A DNA stretch of 64,000 bases, taken from assembly GCA_030693515.1 (NCBI GenBank), contig JAUYAK010000003.1:62001-126000 (forward strand), read 5' to 3'. The notes below the pieces were generated by a model, which saw only the letters and a list, made by a program, of their open reading frames with translations, had not been told where the DNA came from and did not search any database. Positions 34,228 through 43,724 of the stretch are shown piece after piece (positions within the stretch are counted from its first letter, which is position 1; every line of letters starts with the position of its first letter). This stretch comes from Opitutaceae bacterium. GTDB lineage: Bacteria > Verrucomicrobiota > Verrucomicrobiia > Opitutales > Opitutaceae. The translations under genes and the position numbers were made by a program.

Positions 34228-35030
34228 GCGGTCACCGTGGGTGGGATCGCGATCGTTTCAAGCGGCATTTCGATTTCGGGCGGGCGTTCATCGACCGCCT
34301 CCGCGATGATGTCGGCGAACGCCTCGTCCTGGCGCAGGCGCATTTTCTTCAGGCGTGTGAGTTCGAGCATGGCGAGAAACGTGGCGACCAGCCGGCGCAG
34401 CGTGGCACCTTCGGGAAAGAGCTGGGAGAACACGAATGTCTGCCCGCCGACGAGGCGGCCGAGCAGCCACTCCATCTGGTCGGCGACGGTGACAGCCTCG
34501 TCGTGAATTTCGCCGACGACGAGCTTCTCGGCGAGGCGGCGGAGGACGATGTTGAAGGTGTTCCAGAGTTCGATGCGATCGACGGCGCGCAGGGGGCGAT
34601 CCGTGTCGCTGGCGGAGAGGCTGGAGACGTGGCGCGCCATCAGGTTCTGCCGCGTCTCGACGAGATCGGCGAGGGTGGCCGCGGCCTCCTTGAACTTCTT
34701 GTATTGGAGGAGCTGGTGGACGAGCTCCCAGCGCGGATCGACCTCCTCGTCCTCGGCGTTGGGATCGACGGCGTGCTGGCCCTTGGGCAGCAGCATCCGG
34801 CTTTTGATCTCCATGAGCGAGGCGGCCATCACGAAGAACTCGCCCGCGACGTCGAGGTCGAGCTGGCGCATCGCGTGGAGCGCATCGATGTATTGCCGGG
34901 TGACCGATTCGATCGGGATATCGTAGATATCGAGCTCGTTCTTCCGGATGAGAAACAGCAGCAGATCGAGCGGCCCCTCGAAGATCTGGAGCTTGATGCG
35001 GTATTCGGAATCGGGGACGACGGTGGCCAC
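34224..35030 (-). CDS. scpA: Segregation and condensation protein A
   Basis: 268 residues. The kleisin N-terminus IKLQIFEGPLDLLLFLIRKN is diagnostic, followed by IPIESVTRQYIDAL and EFFVMAASLMEIKSRMLLP. The C-terminal winged helix (VATFLAMLELTRLKKMRLRQ) is present. ScpA links the SMC heads and binds ScpB in the bacterial condensin. No scpB or smc gene is beside it. Upstream by about 40 bp is an RNA methyltransferase gene on the same strand. Confidence 0.95.
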   Translation of the reverse strand: MATVVPDSEYRIKLQIFEGPLDLLLFLIRKNELDIYDIPIESVTRQYIDALHAMRQLDLDVAGEFFVMAASLMEIKSRMLLPKGQHAVDPNAEDEEVDPRWELVHQLLQYKKFKEAAATLADLVETRQNLMARHVSSLSASDTDRPLRAVDRIELWNTFNIVLRRLAEKLVVGEIHDEAVTVADQMEWLLGRLVGGQTFVFSQLFPEGATLRRLVATFLAMLELTRLKKMRLRQDEAFADIIAEAVDERPPEIEMPLETIAIPPTVTA

Positions 35031-35072
35031 GGTCGCGGGAGCGTTGGGCGGGCAGGGGGCGCGGCAAGGAAT

Positions 35073-36236
35073 TTATCGGCGGCGGAAACCGGCGACGAAA
35101 AAACCATCCGTGTCGTGCCGCGCAGGAAAGATCGTGAGCCCGTCGCCGCGCGGCGTGAAACCAAACGCGTGCGCGGGCGGCACGGGTTCGAAGCCCTCGT
35201 GGCCGGCGAGGAAGCGGGCCACGACCTGCTCGTTTTCGCGGACGCTCAGCGAGCAGGTCGCGTAGATTAGGCGGCCACCCGGTCGCACCCCGTGGGCGAA
35301 TTTGGCGAGGAGCGTGTGCTGCAGTTCGGCGCGTTCGGCGATGAGCGCCGGGGTGGTCGTCCACTTGAGGTGCGGCGAACGGCGCCAGGTGCCGGAACCG
35401 CTGCACGGGGCATCGACGAGCACGCCGTCGTAGTCGCCGGTGGAGGGGCGCGCGATCAGGCGGATGTTGCGCGCCCCGGCACGGACGGCGCGTTCCTGCA
35501 ATTCGGCGAGGGCGCTGGGGCGGATATCGTAGGCTTCGACCGTGCCGGACGCGCTGATCATGCGGGCGAGCTGCAGCGACTTGCCACCGGCCCCCGCGCA
35601 GGCGTCGAGCCAGCGGCCGCCGGGCGCGATCCCGAGCGTCTCGAGCACCATCTGCGAGCCCATATCCTGCACCTCGATGCGGCCGCGCTGGAAGGCTTGC
35701 GTCCGGGTGACGTCGACCTCGTCCAACATGCGCACGGCATTGGGCAGAAGTTCGGACCGGTGCCACGCCCAGCGGAGAGCGTCGAATTCCCTGAGGGTGG
35801 CGGACGCGGCGCCGGAAAGCCGCAGCCAGAGGGGCGCGCGGCGGAGTTGGGCCGCCAATTCCTCGCCGGAAAAAATCTCCGGGCACTCGGTCCGAAACCA
35901 CGCGGGCAGCAGCTCCGCGCGATCACCGGCGGGGGCCTCGCCGGTGGCGAACTCGGCGCGGAATGCCTGCGTGGCCGGCAGCTCGGCGGCGAGCCAAGCG
36001 GCGCGGCGCACGACCTCGGCGGGCTCCTTTTCCAACCACGGTTCAATCCAAGGCAGATGGCGGAGCGTGGTATAAATGAGTTCGCGATAGAGCCGGCGGT
36101 CGCGCGAGCCAAAGCTGCGGTCGCCGGTGAGCAGCGATTGGATCGTCCGCGCCAGGGCGTGATCCGTGTGCCAGCGGGGGCGCAGGGCGCGCAGCAGCCG
36201 GAGGAAAACCTGGGCTTGGTTGGCGGCGACGCTCAT
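35073..36236 (-). CDS. RsmB/NOP-family SAM-dependent RNA (cytosine-5) methyltransferase
   Basis: 387 residues. The SAM site is LDACAGAGGKSLQLA. The two catalytic cysteines are in DAPCSGSGTWRR (motif IV) and IYATCSLSVRENEQVV (motif VI). A helical N-terminal region (HALARTIQSLLTGDRSFGSR) resembles the NusB-like or PUA-free part of these enzymes. It probably methylates C5 of a cytosine in rRNA; RsmB itself is possible, but the exact site cannot be told. Its stop is about 40 bp from the scpA start. Confidence 0.88.
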   Translation of the reverse strand: MSVAANQAQVFLRLLRALRPRWHTDHALARTIQSLLTGDRSFGSRDRRLYRELIYTTLRHLPWIEPWLEKEPAEVVRRAAWLAAELPATQAFRAEFATGEAPAGDRAELLPAWFRTECPEIFSGEELAAQLRRAPLWLRLSGAASATLREFDALRWAWHRSELLPNAVRMLDEVDVTRTQAFQRGRIEVQDMGSQMVLETLGIAPGGRWLDACAGAGGKSLQLARMISASGTVEAYDIRPSALAELQERAVRAGARNIRLIARPSTGDYDGVLVDAPCSGSGTWRRSPHLKWTTTPALIAERAELQHTLLAKFAHGVRPGGRLIYATCSLSVRENEQVVARFLAGHEGFEPVPPAHAFGFTPRGDGLTIFPARHDTDGFFVAGFRRR

Positions 36237-36252
36237 GGGGCGCAGGGCGCCA

Positions 36253-38346
36253 TCAGAAGCGCACGGTGTCGACTTGGACGTTAAAGCCGAAGCTGTTCTC
36301 GCGCCGCCGGCCTTCGTAGAGGCTTACGGTATACGAGATGAGCCAAGTGTTGCCCAGATTATGGGCTAGGCCGTAGGCCTGCTCGTTGAAGCGGCGCTTG
36401 CGGGCGTCGTAGTGCAGCTTGGTGCGCGCTTCGAAGCGCTCGTTGATCCGCAGGCGGCCGTCGATCGCGTAGTCTTCGAGCTGGCGGCGGAGGAAATTGT
36501 TGGAGAAACGCAGCGACCAGACGCGGCCGTCGCGGAGGGTGATGCCGGAATTGAATTCCCGCTGGGTAAAGTTGCGCGGCGAGAAGCTCTGGTAGACATC
36601 GACCTGCAGCCAGCGCGCCGGCGTGAGGGCGAGTTCGCTGTGGATCTCCGAGAGATCGCGCGTGCCGGGCGGGCGGCGGAAGCGGAGATCGGCGGCGACG
36701 TTGAGCAGCAGGAGATCGCGGGTGGCGGTCTGGGGATCGCGGGTTTGGAGGATATTGTCGACGCCGAGGCGCAGCGTGTTGGTGGCGTGGAGATCGTCGA
36801 TGTTGCGGCGGTCGCCGAGTCCGAGCGGCTGGAGGTAGGTCGAAAACGATTCCCGATCAATCTGCGGAATGCGGGCGCGGCCTTTCTCCGCCTCGGGGAT
36901 GTAGCGGTAGCTGACGCGCGGGGTGACGAGGTGGCGGAGCCCGTCGATTTTCCACACGGGACTCTTGTAATCGAAGGTCGCGCTGGCGCGCAGCGCGGCG
37001 TCGAGGCCGAGTTCGCCCAGCACGCGGGTGTAGTTTCCAGGGCTGGCTTGCGTGGTGCCGCGCTGGCTCGCGTAGTGCGTCACGCGTCCGCCCGCGACCG
37101 GCGTGAACGCGAACCACTCCGTCGCCGCCACGGGGCGCGTGAGTTGATAGTAGGCATCGAGGCGGTCGCTGCGAAGTTCGCGTCCGACGCCGCCGACCGG
37201 ATCTTCGCGCAGCGCAGCGGCGCTGGCGCTGAAGCGCTCGATGAAACCGCCCGGCAGGGCGAGCGGCAGCAAGTCGAAGCGCAGTTCGGGCAGGCGTTCC
37301 TGCACGCGGTGAAATCGGTTGGGCTGCACGCGGGCGAACGCCGTCACGAGATAGTTTTCGCCGCCATAGATCGCCTCGACGAACGAGTCCGGCTCCTGCA
37401 CGGGAAAAAAGGCCCGCGGCCGGAAATCGCGCGTGATTTCGGAGTCTTTCCACCAGTGGAGCTGGGCGTTGAGCGTGAGGTTGGGCGCGAGCTGCTGGTG
37501 GTGCTGCCACTCGGCCCACGCCCGGTCCGGCTGGATCGGCTGGCCGAGCAGGTCGGTGCTGCGGTCGCCGTGATCGCGGATATAGCCGCTGTGGAAGGTG
37601 CCGCGCAGTTTCTCCGGGTCCTTGGCGGCGGTGTAGCGGGCGGCCGGTCCGATCATCACACCGCGGGAAGTGTAGAGGCCGAGGTCCGGGCCGACGCTCA
37701 GCGGGCGGCTTACCGGGATCATCACGCCGGCCTCGGCAAAGGCCCCGAGCGAGCGGCGGAAGCCGCCGTTGAGTGTCACCGCGGCCTCGAGCGGCTGCCG
37801 GAAGTCGTGCGCGAATTTCGGAAAAGGCAGCGGCTGGGTGAGGCCGATGCCGGCAGAGGCGTTTTCGGTTTCGACCCGCTGGTTGGGCGCGAAGGTGAAT
37901 TTCTCCGCGCGAAACGTCGGCTGCCAGCCGCCGGGCTCGCCGTAGCTTAAGCGCGCGCGGTGCAGCGTGAGTTCCCGGGGCGTGCCCTCGGCGGTCTCGC
38001 TCTCGGCAAAATAGGGCGGGGAGCCGAACCGCACGCCCTCGGCCGAGAACTGCCCGTCGGTGCGCCGATAGGTCAGACGATCGGCGAGCAGGCGCACCGT
38101 GCCGCGGGTGAGCGCGATGTGGCCGGTCGCGTGGAACGACTCCGTGCGCTGATCGAAGCGGATCGCGTCGGCGGTGAGCAGCATGCCGTCGCCGGCGAAG
38201 CGCGCGTTGCCCTTGGCTTCGACGAGGGTGGCGCCGTTGACGAGGCGGGCCTGCACGTCGTCGGCCACCAGATTCAGTCCGGCCTGCGCGGCGAAAAGCG
38301 GCGACACCGCGGCCAGGAGGACCAGAAGGATGGCAAGAGGACGCAT
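36253..38346 (-). CDS. lptD: LPS-assembly outer membrane protein LptD-like
   Basis: 697 residues from the ATG at 38346, which starts a signal peptide (MRPLAILLVLLAAVSPLFA). Residues 25-110 look like the OstA jelly roll (LVADDVQARLVNGATLVEAK, DGMLLTADAIRFDQRT). The rest is a long series of amphipathic strands ending in an aromatic residue (VQVDTVRF), as outer membrane barrels do. LptD inserts lipopolysaccharide into the outer leaflet. It is shorter in the middle than the E. coli protein, and LptE is not seen. Divergent from glgB. Confidence 0.85.
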   Translation of the reverse strand: MRPLAILLVLLAAVSPLFAAQAGLNLVADDVQARLVNGATLVEAKGNARFAGDGMLLTADAIRFDQRTESFHATGHIALTRGTVRLLADRLTYRRTDGQFSAEGVRFGSPPYFAESETAEGTPRELTLHRARLSYGEPGGWQPTFRAEKFTFAPNQRVETENASAGIGLTQPLPFPKFAHDFRQPLEAAVTLNGGFRRSLGAFAEAGVMIPVSRPLSVGPDLGLYTSRGVMIGPAARYTAAKDPEKLRGTFHSGYIRDHGDRSTDLLGQPIQPDRAWAEWQHHQQLAPNLTLNAQLHWWKDSEITRDFRPRAFFPVQEPDSFVEAIYGGENYLVTAFARVQPNRFHRVQERLPELRFDLLPLALPGGFIERFSASAAALREDPVGGVGRELRSDRLDAYYQLTRPVAATEWFAFTPVAGGRVTHYASQRGTTQASPGNYTRVLGELGLDAALRASATFDYKSPVWKIDGLRHLVTPRVSYRYIPEAEKGRARIPQIDRESFSTYLQPLGLGDRRNIDDLHATNTLRLGVDNILQTRDPQTATRDLLLLNVAADLRFRRPPGTRDLSEIHSELALTPARWLQVDVYQSFSPRNFTQREFNSGITLRDGRVWSLRFSNNFLRRQLEDYAIDGRLRINERFEARTKLHYDARKRRFNEQAYGLAHNLGNTWLISYTVSLYEGRRRENSFGFNVQVDTVRF

Positions 38347-38469
38347 CACGCGCGCAGCAAAACGCCGCGACGGGCGCAGGCAAGCCCGGCCGGCGATGAG
38401 ATGGCGTGGATCGGGGCTAGACGCCGCCGCATTCCCCACCCACGTTAGGGGCCACCTCGTTTCCTCCGC

Positions 38470-40686
38470 GTGATCCTTACTCCCACCGATTTGACGGCGC
38501 TCGTGCGCGCCACCCACGCCTCGCCTCACTCCGTGCTCGGCATGCACCCGGCGACGCAGAAGCGCAGCAAGGGCGTCGTCGCCCGCGCGATGATCCACGG
38601 CGCCACGGCGTGCGAGGTCGTCGAGATCGATGCGCGGCCGCCGAAGGCTTATCCGATGACCCGCCTCGCGCCGGAAGGCGTGTTTGAGGTTTTCATCGCC
38701 AAACGGCCCGAGGTTTTCCGCTACCAGCTCCGCGCCACCTACGCCAACGGCGAGCTGCGCCAGTTCTTCGATCCCTACAGCTTCCTGCCGACGCTCGGCG
38801 CGCAGGACCTCTATCTGTTCAACGAAGGCAACGAACACCGCATCTACGAAAAGCTCGGCGCGCACCAGCGCGATCTCGGCGGCGTCAAGGGCGTGTCGTT
38901 TGCCGTTTGGGCACCTTCCGCGACGCGCATTTCCGTGGTCGGCAATTTCAACCACTGGGACGGCCGCTACCATCCGATGCGCTCGCTCGGCGCCTCGGGG
39001 GTGTGGGAGCTTTTCATCCCCGGTCTCGGCGCGGGCGAACTCTACAAGTTTGAAATCCGCGATCAGGCCGGCCACGTGCGGCTGAAGACGGATCCCTATG
39101 GCACGTATTTCGAGGGCCCGCCCGGCAATGCCGCCATCGTGTGCGACACGACCTCATTCCAGTGGAGCGACGCGGCCTGGATGGAACGCCGGCGCGCGGA
39201 GGCGGCCAATCCCGACCGGCCGATCTCGGTTTATGAAATCCATCTCGGCTCGTGGAAGCGCAAGCCCGAGGATGCCAACCGCCCGCTCTCTTATCGTGAA
39301 CTGGCGCCGCAGCTCGCCGATTACGCAATCGAGATGGGTTTCACCCACATTGAGGTCATGCCGCTGGCCGAGCATCCGTTCGACGGGTCGTGGGGCTACC
39401 AGGTCACGGGGTTCTTCGCGCCGACGCATCGCTTCGGCACGCCGGATGATTTTGCGTGGTTCGTCGATTACCTGCACGCCCGCGGCCTCGGCGTGATTCT
39501 CGACTGGGTGCCCGCGCATTTCCCGCGCGACAGCTTTGCGCTGGCGGAGTTCGACGGCACGCACCTCTACGAACACGCGGATCCGCGGCAGGGCGCGCAC
39601 ATGGACTGGGGCACGCTGATCTTCAACTACGGGCGAAATGAGGTCCGCTGTTTCCTCGTCGCGAGCGCGCTCGCGTGGCTCGACCGCTACCACCTCGACG
39701 GCCTGCGCGTGGACGCCGTCGCCTCGATGCTCTACCTCGATTATTCGCGCCAGGAGGGCCAGTGGATCCCCAACCGCCACGGTGGCCGGGAGAATCTCGA
39801 GGCGATCGATTTCATCCGGCAGGTGAACGATCTCGTGCACCACTACCACCCCGGCGTCGCGATGATCGCGGAGGAGAGCACGTCGTTTGCCGGCGTGAGC
39901 AAGCCTACGCGCGACGGCGGCCTGGGCTTCGACTACAAGTGGAACATGGGGTGGATGAACGACACGCTCCGCTACTTCGCCAAGGAGCCGATCGTGCGCC
40001 GCCACCACCACAGCGACCTGACGTTTGGCATGCTCTACCAGTATGCGGAGAATTTCGTGACGGTGTTTTCCCACGACGAAGTCGTCCACGGGAAGGCCTC
40101 GATGCTCTTTAAAATGGGCGCCTGGCACATCGGCGAAAAAGCCGCCAACCTCCGCGCACTCTACGCCCACATGTGGATGTGGCCGGGGAAAAAGCTGCTC
40201 TTCATGGGTGGTGAGTTTGCGCAATCGCGCGAGTGGGCCCACGACTCGAGCCTCGACTGGCACCTCTGCCGATACCTCGATCACGAAGGCGTGCGCCTGC
40301 TGGTGCGCGATCTCAACAAGCTCTACGCCTCGGATCCGGTGCTGTGCCGGAATGACTTTAACTCGCAGGGCTTTCGCTGGCTCACGTGCCACGACGCCGA
40401 CGCCAACCTGATCGCCTATCTGCGCAGCGATCCGGCGGAGCGCACGCTCTACGCGGCGGTGTGCCACTTCGGCGGCGGCCCGCGCGATTACCGCATCGGC
40501 GTGCCGCGCGGCGGCCATTGGCGCGAGGTGCTCAACACCAACAGCGAATTCTACGGTGGCACCGGCGTGGGCAACGACGGCGGCCGCACGGCCGAGGAGA
40601 TCCCGTGCGACGGCTTCAGTCACTCGATCGCCGTGGCGCTGCCCCCGTTGACCGCATTTGTGTTCAAGTGGACGGCGGAGGCTTGA
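38470..40686 (+). CDS. glgB: 1,4-alpha-glucan branching enzyme
   Basis: 738 residues from a GTG at 38470. The N-terminal homology (ALVRATHASPHSVLGMHP) begins only a few residues in, so no later ATG fits. An N-terminal GlgB-type module and CBM48 (FAVWAPSATRISVVGNFNHW) precede the GH13 barrel. Active-site regions are VPAHFP, the nucleophile Asp in LDGLRVDAVASML, the acid Glu in MIAEEST and FSHDEVVHGK. It makes alpha-1,6 branches in glycogen. No other glycogen gene is near. Confidence 0.96.
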   Translation: MILTPTDLTALVRATHASPHSVLGMHPATQKRSKGVVARAMIHGATACEVVEIDARPPKAYPMTRLAPEGVFEVFIAKRPEVFRYQLRATYANGELRQFFDPYSFLPTLGAQDLYLFNEGNEHRIYEKLGAHQRDLGGVKGVSFAVWAPSATRISVVGNFNHWDGRYHPMRSLGASGVWELFIPGLGAGELYKFEIRDQAGHVRLKTDPYGTYFEGPPGNAAIVCDTTSFQWSDAAWMERRRAEAANPDRPISVYEIHLGSWKRKPEDANRPLSYRELAPQLADYAIEMGFTHIEVMPLAEHPFDGSWGYQVTGFFAPTHRFGTPDDFAWFVDYLHARGLGVILDWVPAHFPRDSFALAEFDGTHLYEHADPRQGAHMDWGTLIFNYGRNEVRCFLVASALAWLDRYHLDGLRVDAVASMLYLDYSRQEGQWIPNRHGGRENLEAIDFIRQVNDLVHHYHPGVAMIAEESTSFAGVSKPTRDGGLGFDYKWNMGWMNDTLRYFAKEPIVRRHHHSDLTFGMLYQYAENFVTVFSHDEVVHGKASMLFKMGAWHIGEKAANLRALYAHMWMWPGKKLLFMGGEFAQSREWAHDSSLDWHLCRYLDHEGVRLLVRDLNKLYASDPVLCRNDFNSQGFRWLTCHDADANLIAYLRSDPAERTLYAAVCHFGGGPRDYRIGVPRGGHWREVLNTNSEFYGGTGVGNDGGRTAEEIPCDGFSHSIAVALPPLTAFVFKWTAEA

Positions 40687-40695
40687 GGCCGCGCG

Positions 40696-41370
40696 CTATT
40701 TTTTCACGGCCCGCTCGTAGTTGGAAAACGTCACGGTCATCTCGGAATCGAGGGACTTGAGCCAAAACACCGTGCCGCGCACGCGCGATGTGACGCGTTG
40801 CGGCAGACTCGGTGCACCGGCGGCGGCCGGGAGCGCGTAGATCATTTCGGTTTTCAGCTCCGCGATGCTCAGGCCGAAGCTGGGGCGGAACGGCTCCGTG
40901 TTCGCCAGCGTGATGGATTCGATCACGCCGCTGGCTTTGTGAAGCACGAGCGTCGCGCGCAGATGCTGGGCGGTGTCGTCGCGGTTCTCCCCGCGGCGCA
41001 GGCGGCAGCGGTAGGTTGAGCGCTCGGTGTCGTCAGCGACTGTCTCGAGCGTTTCGAGCAGGAATTGCTCCGTGATGCGCGGCGCGGTGCCGGTGCGGGA
41101 GCGGCGCGAGCGGGCCTCCGCGTAGTCGGTGATTTCGGCAGCGGTGGGCGCGCGGTCATCCTTCCGCACGAGGGACCATCGCGCATGGCCGGGCAGCGCG
41201 GCGTCGCAACGCTCGATGGTCGAGCGCCCCTCGGCCGTGGTGGTTTGCGTGAAGGACCAGCCCGGCGGCGGATCAGAGCGAAACGTTTTCAGCGCGGCCT
41301 CCAGCTCCGGTGGCACCGCGGCCAAGGCGGCGGAGCAGACCGAAAGGAAGAGCACGACAAGCAGGCGCAT
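40696..41370 (-). CDS. Exported protein, LolA-like or unknown
   Basis: 224 residues from the ATG at 41370, which begins a signal peptide (MRLLVVLFLSVCSAALA). The mature part has beta-strand patterns (WSFTQTTTAEGRSTIERCDA, LRATLVLHKASGVIESITLA) that weakly recall outer-membrane lipoprotein carriers. No motif is decisive. It converges on glgB with a 9-bp gap and is divergent from the TonB-like gene. Periplasmic location is likely. Confidence 0.6.
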   Translation of the reverse strand: MRLLVVLFLSVCSAALAAVPPELEAALKTFRSDPPPGWSFTQTTTAEGRSTIERCDAALPGHARWSLVRKDDRAPTAAEITDYAEARSRRSRTGTAPRITEQFLLETLETVADDTERSTYRCRLRRGENRDDTAQHLRATLVLHKASGVIESITLANTEPFRPSFGLSIAELKTEMIYALPAAAGAPSLPQRVTSRVRGTVFWLKSLDSEMTVTFSNYERAVKK

Positions 41371-41487
41371 CGCGCGGAGAAACGGGAAACCCGCGCCCGA
41401 ATCAATCCCGGTCTGCATGGAATGTGGCGCGGCCCTCTAAGAAATGTGCGTCTCGCGCGTGAAAGAATCGAACCCCGCGCTTATCCC

Positions 41488-42150
41488 ATGAACACACGAT
41501 TCCTCATTCCCGCATCGCTCGCGCTCGCTATCCACGGCGGGCTGTTTTTTGGTTTTCCCGATTCGCCGCGCGTCGCCGTAGCCGCGCCGGACGACAAGCC
41601 CATCATCATCGTTTGCGATCTGCACCTGATGCCCGATGAACCGGTGAAGTTGGATTTGATATCAGATGAGCCGACGGTGAAGAAGGGCGAGCCGATCGAT
41701 GTGCCCCGTGGTGACGAGCGCCCTCCGATCGAGATCAAGACAGATGATTTCATCATCACGCCGCCGCCGATCACTCCGGTTAAAACTGGCGATCTGAAAC
41801 GATTCGCCGAATCGGGTCTGGAGGGCGGTTTGATCGGGGGCGCCGACATCGGAAAAAATATCCTCCCTGCGACGCACTTGGACAGCCCGCCCCGTGCCCG
41901 CTTCCAAGCCGCGCCGCTCTATCCGTTCGAGGAAAAGAAGAACGGCATCCCGGGTGAGGTCATGGTTGAGTTTGAGGTCGATGAGAGCGGCGTCGTGCAC
42001 AATGCGCGTGTCACCCGATCCTCGTCCCGCGCTTTCGAGGAGCCGACCCTGCGGGCGGTGGCAAAATGGCGGTTCGAGCCGGGCAAGCGCCACGGCAAGG
42101 TCGTGGGCTTTCGGATGACGGTGCCGGTGATCTTCAGTCTCAACGATTGA
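41488..42150 (+). CDS. TonB-family energy transducer-like protein
   Basis: 220 residues from the ATG at 41488. An N-terminal hydrophobic anchor (FLIPASLALAIHGGLFFGF) is followed by a Pro/Asp-rich periplasmic linker (PPPITPVKTG). The C-terminal TonB domain follows (AAPLYPFEEKKNGIPGEVMV, then TLRAVAKWRFEPGKRHGK). It may transmit proton-motive energy to an outer membrane transporter, but no ExbB, ExbD or receptor is adjacent. The YP box is slightly altered (LYPFEEKK). Convergent with the Gre-like gene. Confidence 0.82.
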   Translation: MNTRFLIPASLALAIHGGLFFGFPDSPRVAVAAPDDKPIIIVCDLHLMPDEPVKLDLISDEPTVKKGEPIDVPRGDERPPIEIKTDDFIITPPPITPVKTGDLKRFAESGLEGGLIGGADIGKNILPATHLDSPPRARFQAAPLYPFEEKKNGIPGEVMVEFEVDESGVVHNARVTRSSSRAFEEPTLRAVAKWRFEPGKRHGKVVGFRMTVPVIFSLND

Positions 42151-42167
42151 GTTTTTTGGGGAGGGGC

Positions 42168-42220
42168 GCGCCGCCGCGGCGCTCAGAGGACCGACACGAT
42201 CCTCTGCGCCGCGGCGGCGC
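42168..42220. other. GC-rich hairpin between convergent genes
   Basis: Left arm 42168-42190 and right arm 42200-42220 are reverse complements apart from a 2-nt bulge, with a 9-nt loop. The stem includes the stop codon of the Gre-like gene. No T run follows on either strand, so it is not a standard intrinsic terminator, although it could block transcripts from both sides. Confidence 0.6.
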
Positions 42221-42668
42221 TGCGTCCGGGCGCGGCGAGGGTGTCTCCCTTGCGGCGGCCGAGCAGCTGCCGGCCGAGTGGCGATTGCGGCGTGAGCACG
42301 AGCACGTCGTGGCCGTCGAGGTTCAGCTCGAGCCCGCCGGCGCGGGGTCCGAGAAAATACGAGCTGTGCTTCCCGCCGCGCGCCGCCTCCAGCTGGATGA
42401 GCGCGCCGACTGCGATGGCGTCGCCGGGCGCAAAATCGGGCAGGGGCAGGTTGCCGTAGAGGGCGATGCTCTCACCGATTTCGTGGACGATCCGCGATTG
42501 GCCTTGGGCGAGGTAGGCGGCCTCCTGGCTGTGGGTGTCCCATTTGCTCTCGGCGCGGCTTTCTTCGCTGATCGCTTCGTCGCGGGAGGTCTCGGCCGCG
42601 CGGGCCTGGCGCGCGAGTTCAGTGCGCAGTTGCTGGAGAATGGCGGTGCGAAGATCGGATTTTTTCAC
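42183..42668 (-). CDS. GreA/GreB-family transcription elongation factor-like protein
   Basis: 161 residues. The N-terminal part is helical (LRTAILQQLRTELARQARAA), and the remainder has the Gre C-terminal FKBP-like features (FAPGDAIAVGALIQLEAARG, LTPQSPLGRQLLGRRKGDTL). The usual acidic tip of the N-terminal coiled coil, needed for transcript cleavage, is not obvious, so it may be a Rnk-like or diverged member that only binds RNA polymerase. Divergent from the ParA gene with 110 bp between. Confidence 0.78.
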   Translation of the reverse strand: MKKSDLRTAILQQLRTELARQARAAETSRDEAISEESRAESKWDTHSQEAAYLAQGQSRIVHEIGESIALYGNLPLPDFAPGDAIAVGALIQLEAARGGKHSSYFLGPRAGGLELNLDGHDVLVLTPQSPLGRQLLGRRKGDTLAAPGRSAAAAQRIVSVL

Positions 42669-42778
42669 GAGCGAAATTATCGGTAAATTCCCGGAAGCCT
42701 GCTTTTTTCTGGCCCAGCATAATAGCGGGACGCAAGTTCACGCGTTGCTGGTCCGATAGGCACTGGGCAACACCACGC

Positions 42779-43675
42779 ATGGCGCGAAAAATCAGCTTCA
42801 TCAACTACAAGGGCGGGGTCGGCAAAACATCCCTCGTCGTCAACACCGCGGCCGCGCTCGCCAAGCTGGGCAAGCGGGTCCTGCTGTGCGACTTCGACAC
42901 GCAGTCCAACGCGAGCATTTGGCTCCTGAAGCTCGACCGCTGGAACAAGATCAACACCGGGGACACCGGCTCGGTTTTTTCGATTTTCAACAAGGGGGCC
43001 CAGTTGCGGGAGCTGATTCATCAGGATGTGGTCGAGGGCCGCTCGGGCGAGAAGCTCCTGCCCGGCCTCGATTTGCTGCCCACGACCTTCAACCTCGTGG
43101 ACCTTGAGAGCGATTTCGAGTTCGACCCGGCGCAGCCGCCCTACCTCACGTTCTATGAGCAGCTGGCGGGCGTGGAGAAGAACTACGATTTCATCCTGTT
43201 CGATTGTCCGCCCAACATCCTCCGCGCTTCGCAATGCGGGGTGTTCTCCTCCAACGAAATCTACGTCCCGGCCAACCCCGACGCGCTCAGCCTGATCGGC
43301 TTCACGCTGCTGGTGGAGAAATTGCAGAAATTCCACCAGCTCACCGCCAGCTTTCGCAAGGGCAGCATGGGGACCCCGGCGCAAATTCAGGGAATCATAT
43401 TCAACTCCATCAAGACCGGGGTCGATATTGAGGTGCCCAAGATGCGCATGCAGCTTCGCCTGAATCAATTCAAGACCGCCAAACGCGCCGCGCCCACGGC
43501 GAAGATCTTCGACGCGCAGATCCGCGACGCGATGGTCGTGCGGCGCGCCGTGGCCCTCGGCCTGCCGGTCGCGCTCGTCAGTTCCGAATCCGCCGATGCC
43601 GCCGCGGCCGGGGACAACGTAATCAACGATTACCGCAAAGTCGCCGCCGAGTTGCTCCAGCACGTGCAGGGCTGA
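42779..43675 (+). CDS. ParA/Soj-family ATPase
   Basis: 298 residues, MARKISFINYKGGVGKTSLV at the start. The deviant Walker A KGGVGKTS, the A' motif LLCDFDTQSNAS and Walker B FILFDCPPNI are intact. It lacks an N-terminal helix-turn-helix, so it is the Soj/MinD-like type. Such ATPases position plasmids, chromosomes, chemoreceptor arrays or flagella. No parB follows; instead an unknown protein and a coiled-coil protein do, within one operon. That combination and the flagellar cluster a few kb away make a cell-positioning role possible. Confidence 0.88.
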   Translation: MARKISFINYKGGVGKTSLVVNTAAALAKLGKRVLLCDFDTQSNASIWLLKLDRWNKINTGDTGSVFSIFNKGAQLRELIHQDVVEGRSGEKLLPGLDLLPTTFNLVDLESDFEFDPAQPPYLTFYEQLAGVEKNYDFILFDCPPNILRASQCGVFSSNEIYVPANPDALSLIGFTLLVEKLQKFHQLTASFRKGSMGTPAQIQGIIFNSIKTGVDIEVPKMRMQLRLNQFKTAKRAAPTAKIFDAQIRDAMVVRRAVALGLPVALVSSESADAAAAGDNVINDYRKVAAELLQHVQG

Positions 43676-43724
43676 TGCTTTGCCTGACGGCTTCCGTCCT
43701 TCCGGACCTTCTTTTTTCGCCACC

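Noticed and set aside
42168-42220. Classical intrinsic terminator
   Set aside because: No T run follows the stem on either strand.
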